64,000 nucleotides of DNA from NCBI RefSeq assembly GCF_000156235.1, contig NZ_DS996806.1:496001-560000 (forward strand), in the 5' to 3' direction. Shown here piece after piece: positions 60,243-64,000 of this stretch. Every line of letters begins with the position of its first letter. Within the stretch, counting starts at the first letter, position 1. The notes under the pieces were generated by a model. That model was given only the letters and a program-made list of their open reading frames with translations, made no database searches and was not told the origin of the DNA. This DNA is from Pseudovibrio sp000156235. GTDB lineage: Bacteria > Pseudomonadota > Alphaproteobacteria > Rhizobiales > Stappiaceae. Position numbers and translations under genes: made by a program.

Positions 60243-61328
60243 TTACATCGGGTTCTCTGCAAGTACTTCCACTTCTACGTTGTTCACGCTTGGGTTCACG
60301 GTGAACTCATCGCGGTACATCTCGCCATTGTTGCGTGCCATGACGGTGTAGGTGCCAGCCGCGAGTGTCAGATCGAGGAATGCGCCGTTGCCGCTTGCAA
60401 CCGTGTCGCCACCTGGTGACAGGATGGTCCAGGAGGTGTTGGCCAGAGACGTTTTGTTCTTGGCGCTCACCAGCTTCAACGTGATGTTGCCTGCCTGGTG
60501 GTAGAGAGTGGCTTCCGTCAACTTGCCAGCCTGCACGTGAATGTCAGCCCGCACAACAGCATTGATGTCGCCGTAGCGGCTTTCGACGTGGTAGGTGCCT
60601 GCGCTCACAGGGACAAGTTCGCCCGGCTTGATGCCTGATGCGATGAGGCCACGGTCGCCTGTTGCGTCGTAAGTCATGTCATAGATATTGAAGCGCACAT
60701 CTTCACGCGGCATCTTCTGATCATTGCCAAGGGCTGCATCCAGACGAATGCCACCTGCGTTCAGAATGATGGTGCCGGTCTTCACGCCGCTCTTGAGTTC
60801 ATAGCGTGTTGTTGCTGTGACTTTGCCAAAAGAGGTGTGAACCAGATAGGTGCCCGGATCGAGACGGAACTCTGCATCCTGATCCTGTGAGGATGCGACC
60901 ATGTTTAGGGAGCCGTCGGCATTTTCTTTTGAAGAGTATACGCGCCACTTCAAACCACGTGTGAGGTTTGGTGTTCCCTCAGCCAGCTTGGCAACCAGAT
61001 AGAGCACAGGCTGTGCACCGATTGGTGCCTGTTCAGCGCTGACTGCTGGTGGTGCGTATGGCAGGAAGCTCGTGCCCAGTGTTGGTGCAAGAGACTGGCC
61101 CTGATATCCGCTGAGTGGGTCATAGCTGATTGGAGGTGCAATGGTCTTTTCTGGCTTGGCGGCCAGATCCAGCACTTCCTTAGAGAACGGCAAAGCGGGT
61201 TTGGAAACAGGAATAGGTCCTGCAGCCTGAGCGGCGTTTCCAAGCAATGCCAACCCAGCACAAAATGCTGTGGCGGCGGCTGCGCGTTGTAGCGCTTTGT
61301 TGAACGTCGATATCCGCTCTAACTTCAC
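60243..61328 (-). CDS. Secreted protein with repeated beta-sandwich units
   Basis: This 361-residue protein has a signal peptide (AAATAFCAGLALLGNAAQAA) and a Pro-rich linker to about residue 105. The remaining part contains about three repeats of the pattern W.V/I..., followed by G-T/A-Y-x-V-x-(S/A) and a FTV or TTRYELKSG tail: LDPGTYLVHTSFGKVTATTR, VSAGTYHVESRYGDINAVVR and LAAGTYTVMARNNGEMYRDE. These look like transthyretin- or CNA-B-like sandwiches. It is probably an envelope protein of Hyphomicrobiales; function unknown. Confidence 0.75.
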   Translation of the reverse strand: MKLERISTFNKALQRAAAATAFCAGLALLGNAAQAAGPIPVSKPALPFSKEVLDLAAKPEKTIAPPISYDPLSGYQGQSLAPTLGTSFLPYAPPAVSAEQAPIGAQPVLYLVAKLAEGTPNLTRGLKWRVYSSKENADGSLNMVASSQDQDAEFRLDPGTYLVHTSFGKVTATTRYELKSGVKTGTIILNAGGIRLDAALGNDQKMPREDVRFNIYDMTYDATGDRGLIASGIKPGELVPVSAGTYHVESRYGDINAVVRADIHVQAGKLTEATLYHQAGNITLKLVSAKNKTSLANTSWTILSPGGDTVASGNGAFLDLTLAAGTYTVMARNNGEMYRDEFTVNPSVNNVEVEVLAENPM

Positions 61329-61587
61329 GTGTGCTCTCGCTACTACTTCAGAAAGTGTTACCCATGTGCGACAGTAAATACAAAACCGTCACCAGCCCGA
61401 GTGAAATCAGATTACAGTGACAAACTGTGTTTTGGAAGTGTTTTATAAATTTTTACTCAGTGGGTTGGGGATTGGTAGGCAATGTGGCAAGAATGGGGCA
61501 AGACCATCCTTTAATTGACACAGTTGATATTCTGTATAGGACTATTGCGTAGCTTTAATCCTTGAAATCCTGAAAAGAATCGAGACC

Positions 61588-62193
61588 GTGGAAATCAAAG
61601 ACCTTCCAGAACTGAAGAGTTTTCTGAAAACTCGTCGCTCTCATCTCGCTGCAACACTCCTACATCCTGGCCCTGATCAAGCACAAATTTCTGAGCTGCT
61701 TGAGATGGCATGTCGTGTGCCGGATCATGGGAAAATTTCTCCTTGGCGGTTTGTTATCTATGACAATTCACAGGCGGACTCTATTGGTGAGAAGCTTGCT
61801 GAAATTGCTGAGAAGCGTCAGGGGCCGCTTGGAGAGAACACAAAGGCGATGGAGCTGGAGCGTTTCAAGCGTGCGCCGCTGGTTATTGGCGTTCTTTCTT
61901 CTCCAAACCGTGAGCATAAAGTGCCGGTCTGGGAGCAGGAGCTGGCAGTTGGTGCCGTTTGTGTGTCTCTGCTTAATGCTTGTTTCTCAATGGGATTTGC
62001 TGGTCAGTGGCTGACAGAGTGGTATGCTTTTGATGATGAAGCTGCTGCACATCTGGGTGCTCGTGAGGGTGAGCGGTTTGCAGGCTTCATTCATATTGGA
62101 AGCCCGAGTGTCGTTCCAAATGAACGTCCACGGCCTGATGTAGCCCAATTGACCGAATATTTTCAGAGCGCTCCATCCGGTGTTGATGCGTAG
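61588..62193 (+). CDS. Nitroreductase-family protein (YdjA-like)
   Basis: This 201-residue FMN-dependent nitroreductase starts at GTG. FMN-binding elements are FLKTRRSHLAATLLHPG, ACRVPDHGKISPWRFVIYD near residue 48 and VGAVCVSLLNACFSMGFAGQ, with GFIHIGSP near the end. YdjA-type proteins reduce nitro- or quinone-like substrates with NAD(P)H. The downstream flavin reductase-like gene starts 17 bp later, so the two likely form an operon. Confidence 0.9.
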   Translation: MEIKDLPELKSFLKTRRSHLAATLLHPGPDQAQISELLEMACRVPDHGKISPWRFVIYDNSQADSIGEKLAEIAEKRQGPLGENTKAMELERFKRAPLVIGVLSSPNREHKVPVWEQELAVGAVCVSLLNACFSMGFAGQWLTEWYAFDDEAAAHLGAREGERFAGFIHIGSPSVVPNERPRPDVAQLTEYFQSAPSGVDA

Positions 62194-62209
62194 GAACTGA
62201 GATAAGTCT

Positions 62210-62821
62210 ATGTTTTATGAAGCAAATAAGCCGCATGGGTTGCCGCACAATCCATTCAAGGCCATCGTTGCGCCGCGTCCGATTGGTTGGGTTTCAACTG
62301 TCTCCAAAGACGGTGTGAAAAATCTGGCACCTTACAGCTTCTTCAACGCTGTCTGCGATACGCCTCCGATGGTGGTGATCGGTTCCAGCGGCTACAAGGA
62401 TTCTATTCGCAACATTGAAGAGACGGGTGAGTTTGTTTGTAACCAGGCAACGCTGGATCTGGCAGATGCGATGAACCAGTCCTCTGCGATGGTGGGTTCT
62501 GACGTCGATGAGTTCGAACTTTCCGGCCTGACTGCAGAGGCGTCAAAACTGGTTGCTGCGCCGCGTGTTTTGGAAGCGAAAACTGCGTTGGAATGTAAGC
62601 TGGTCAATGTGCAGCGCCTGATCGATATTGACGGAAATGAGACCAGCAGCTGGCTTATACTGGGTCAGGTTGTTGGTGTGCATATCGACGAGAGTGTGCT
62701 GGAAAACGGCATGCTCAATGTGGCGAAAATGAAGCCATTGGCGCGGTTGGGCTATATGGATTATTCGGTGGTTGATTCAGTGTTTCAGATGGATCGACCG
62801 GCGCTTCCGGAAAAAGTCTGA
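62210..62821 (+). CDS. Flavin reductase-like (FMN-binding) domain protein
   Basis: This 203-residue split-barrel flavoprotein has the family N-terminus IVAPRPIGWVSTVSKDGVKN, LAPYSFFNAVCDTPPMVVIG and CNQATLDLADAMNQSSAMVG, with a C-terminal KPLARLGYMDYSV motif. Such proteins bind FMN and reduce it or use it in redox reactions. The upstream nitroreductase suggests a shared flavin-dependent detoxification role. A UUCG-loop terminator follows. Confidence 0.9.
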   Translation: MFYEANKPHGLPHNPFKAIVAPRPIGWVSTVSKDGVKNLAPYSFFNAVCDTPPMVVIGSSGYKDSIRNIEETGEFVCNQATLDLADAMNQSSAMVGSDVDEFELSGLTAEASKLVAAPRVLEAKTALECKLVNVQRLIDIDGNETSSWLILGQVVGVHIDESVLENGMLNVAKMKPLARLGYMDYSVVDSVFQMDRPALPEKV

Positions 62822-62825
62822 GAGT

Positions 62826-62848
62826 AGGGCGCTTCGGCGCCCTTTTTC
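62826..62848 (+). terminator. Intrinsic terminator with UUCG tetraloop
   Basis: AGGGCGC and GCGCCCT close a TTCG loop, followed by five T. The stop of the convergent CitE-like gene overlaps its end. Confidence 0.92.
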
Positions 62849-63554
62849 ATTGGGCCGCAAAAACTTGTTGTATCAGGTGTGCTTCTTCCGTTGAGTTTGC
62901 TGTTTTGCCAGCAAAGCCTTGTGTGGCGACCAGCTCAATCAACTCCAGCATTTTGGCTCTTGGTAGATGAGATGGCACTGCGGTGTCTAGCGGGAGCAGG
63001 TGGGCTGCTCTTGCGGTAAAGAGGCATTGCGTGCGAGCGTGCTCGAATGGTGGGAAGAGCTGGCCTTGCTCATCCCGTGAGTGTTTTGCCGCCAGTGCGA
63101 TTTTCAGCACCTCTTCATTCCAGCAAAGTGCGGAGAGGCGCGGGCTTATGCCATTCAGGTTTGCAAGGGCCGTGAATGCGGACGGGAATCTGCCAAGCTC
63201 TGGAATTATTTTGAGCGATCCATCCTGAAGCCCGTGTTCCGCTTCATAAACCGACAGGATTGCGTGCAGGCGCTCAATGTCTGCTGCTGATTTGACGAAG
63301 GTCGGGATCACACCATTCTGTTTTACATCAGTGTATGGTTTGAGTGTCGACAGGATGGTGTTTTCTGACGGATCATTGAGCACGAAGTAGAGGTGGTTCT
63401 GCTTGCTGAGCTGCGCCAATGCGTCAGGTGAGCCATAAGGGTCGACTTCTCTGGCTGGCTTTTCTGGCAAAATGGCATAGGCCAGCTCTGCGTGCGCCGT
63501 GAAGTCCTTGCTTTGAGCGATTGCCGATGCCGTGGTTTTGAGCAGACAGTTCAT
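62847..63554 (-). CDS. CitE-like aldolase/lyase domain protein, N-terminally divergent
   Basis: This 235-residue protein resembles HpcH/HpaI aldolase and citrate lyase beta (CitE) proteins from about residue 75 onward: GVIPTFVKSAADIERLHAIL, LKIIPELGRFPSAFTALANL and ISPRLSALCWNEEVLKIALA. The normal N-terminal LFVPGD motif and the classic metal-binding Glu-Asp pair in the usual context are not evident, so activity is doubtful or specialised. GGAG before the ATG at 63554 sets the start. Alternative: a non-catalytic paralogue. Confidence 0.7.
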   Translation of the reverse strand: MNCLLKTTASAIAQSKDFTAHAELAYAILPEKPAREVDPYGSPDALAQLSKQNHLYFVLNDPSENTILSTLKPYTDVKQNGVIPTFVKSAADIERLHAILSVYEAEHGLQDGSLKIIPELGRFPSAFTALANLNGISPRLSALCWNEEVLKIALAAKHSRDEQGQLFPPFEHARTQCLFTARAAHLLPLDTAVPSHLPRAKMLELIELVATQGFAGKTANSTEEAHLIQQVFAAQ

Positions 63555-63675
63555 TGGCTTTCTCCGAATCCAATCAGAAATTGAATTGTAAAGCATAATT
63601 GGCAGCGATCGTGATATGCGAAAACTCTATTTTAGCTCAAATAACTCAGTGATTTCAGTAGGGCATATTTAAAAG

Positions 63676-63691
63676 TTAACTATTTGTTAAC
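63676..63691 (+). promoter_or_regulatory. CtrA-type site before the lytic transglycosylase gene
   Basis: TTAA-CTATTTG-TTAAC (63676-63691) is a full CtrA consensus. Further TTAA words at spacing N6 follow to 63711. It lies 63 bp before the GTG start at 63739. Confidence 0.65.
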
Positions 63692-63738
63692 TAATATTAA
63701 GAGATATTAACTAATGGTATTATAGGGGGCAGATTCTA

Positions 63739-64000
63739 GTGAAGGTTGCAGGCGATCCTTCCATAGCTGGGCGTATTGAGTTGGCTTTTCAAAAGGCCAG
63801 TTCCAAAACGGGTACGTCCTTTGATTTCCTGCTGCAAGCTGCTGCCCGTGAATCCTCCTTTGATCCCAATGCCAAAGCCAAGACGTCTTCTGCGTCCGGC
63901 CTTTTTCAGTTTATCGAGTCGACCTGGCTTGAAACTCTCAAGAAAAATGGTGAGGAACTGGGACTTGGAGACTATGCCCAGCACATTCGCGTGGATGGTA
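63739..64000 (+). CDS. Lytic transglycosylase (SLT domain), N-terminal part
   Basis: The gene starts at GTG (63739) after AGGGGG and runs off the window after 87 codons. The visible part has the SLT domain start: SFDFLLQAAARESSFDPNAK, with the catalytic Glu in ARESSF, and SASGLFQFIESTWL. It cleaves peptidoglycan, perhaps to let a flagellum or secretion system through, since a CtrA site precedes it (inference). Absence of a signal peptide in the first 30 residues is notable; this is typical for some flagellar-type or specialised transglycosylases. Confidence 0.87.
   Translation, partial: MKVAGDPSIAGRIELAFQKASSKTGTSFDFLLQAAARESSFDPNAKAKTSSASGLFQFIESTWLETLKKNGEELGLGDYAQHIRVDG

Noticed and set aside
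1..64000. CRISPR arrays, transposases, phage genes or rRNA
   Set aside because: No regular spacer-repeat series, transposase motifs, phage proteins or rRNA sequence were seen.

Overview
The window looks like chromosomal DNA from a marine-type alphaproteobacterium of the order Hyphomicrobiales, most likely Pseudovibrio or a close Stappiaceae relative. This rests on moderate GC, gene neighbourhoods typical of the order (trmN6-like/DUF2007/ispB, TPR/ispE, hisI/folE/IscU-like/yidD, livGF plus a DUF6867-like gene), small families common there (DUF3126, BTLCP transglutaminase-like, PAS_5, PilZ), and CtrA-type TTAA-N7-TTAA sites. The genus is inferred, not proven. No phage, transposase, CRISPR array or rRNA operon is visible. 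Almost every gene reads as intact, and only the first (livG) and last (a lytic transglycosylase) are cut by the window edges.

Layout. 0-3.1 kb: end of a branched-chain amino acid ABC operon (livG, livF, small membrane protein, periplasmic binding protein). 3.2-6.9 kb: small secreted proteins, including an LprI/DUF1311-like protein and two tandem Inh/Omp19-like lipoproteins. 6.9-8.6 kb: a LysR regulator divergent from a tautomerase, then a MazG-like protein. 8.7-11 kb: a CoxE-like VWA protein with a MoxR AAA+ ATPase. 11-18.6 kb: TrmN6-like methyltransferase, DUF2007, ispB, then catalase, ispE and a large TPR protein. 18.9-26.8 kb: pyruvate phosphate dikinase with MeaB, a CHASE4-like/GGDEF/EAL protein, radC, map. 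27.2-33 kb: tRNA-Leu(UAA), an L,D-transpeptidase, a LysR regulator facing an OFA-family oxalate/formate-type transporter, and a DUF3360 membrane protein. 34-37.9 kb: two tandem TrkH potassium transporters and sfsA. 38.5-41.5 kb: gpt, CinA-like protein, FAD monooxygenase and a CHCC zinc-finger protein. 41.7-46.6 kb: two overlapping alpha/beta hydrolases, cysE, DUF3126, gamma-carbonic anhydrase, BTLCP protease. 46.9-50.3 kb: double-PilZ protein, PAS_5 protein, a probable small RNA, a rhomboid protease and a CBS protein. 50.3-54.7 kb: patatin, hisI, folE, IscU-like scaffold, yidD and two secreted proteins. 55-64 kb: tRNA-Tyr, ASCH protein, glycosyltransferase, thrS, acyltransferase, a repetitive secreted protein, nitroreductase, flavin reductase, CitE-like protein and the start of a lytic transglycosylase.

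The most interesting non-coding signals are: (i) a family of composite palindromic elements present in five clear copies; (ii) a roughly 500-base hairpin-dense interval between the convergent genes sfsA and gpt; (iii) a small-RNA-like unit ending in a strong intrinsic terminator at 48.77 kb; (iv) three consensus and one near-consensus CtrA sites; and (v) a perfect 10-bp inverted repeat whose 3' arm covers the ribosome-binding site of a small secreted-protein gene. I found no clear multi-gene system that I would call new. The leads are regulatory RNA, repeats and transporter context.
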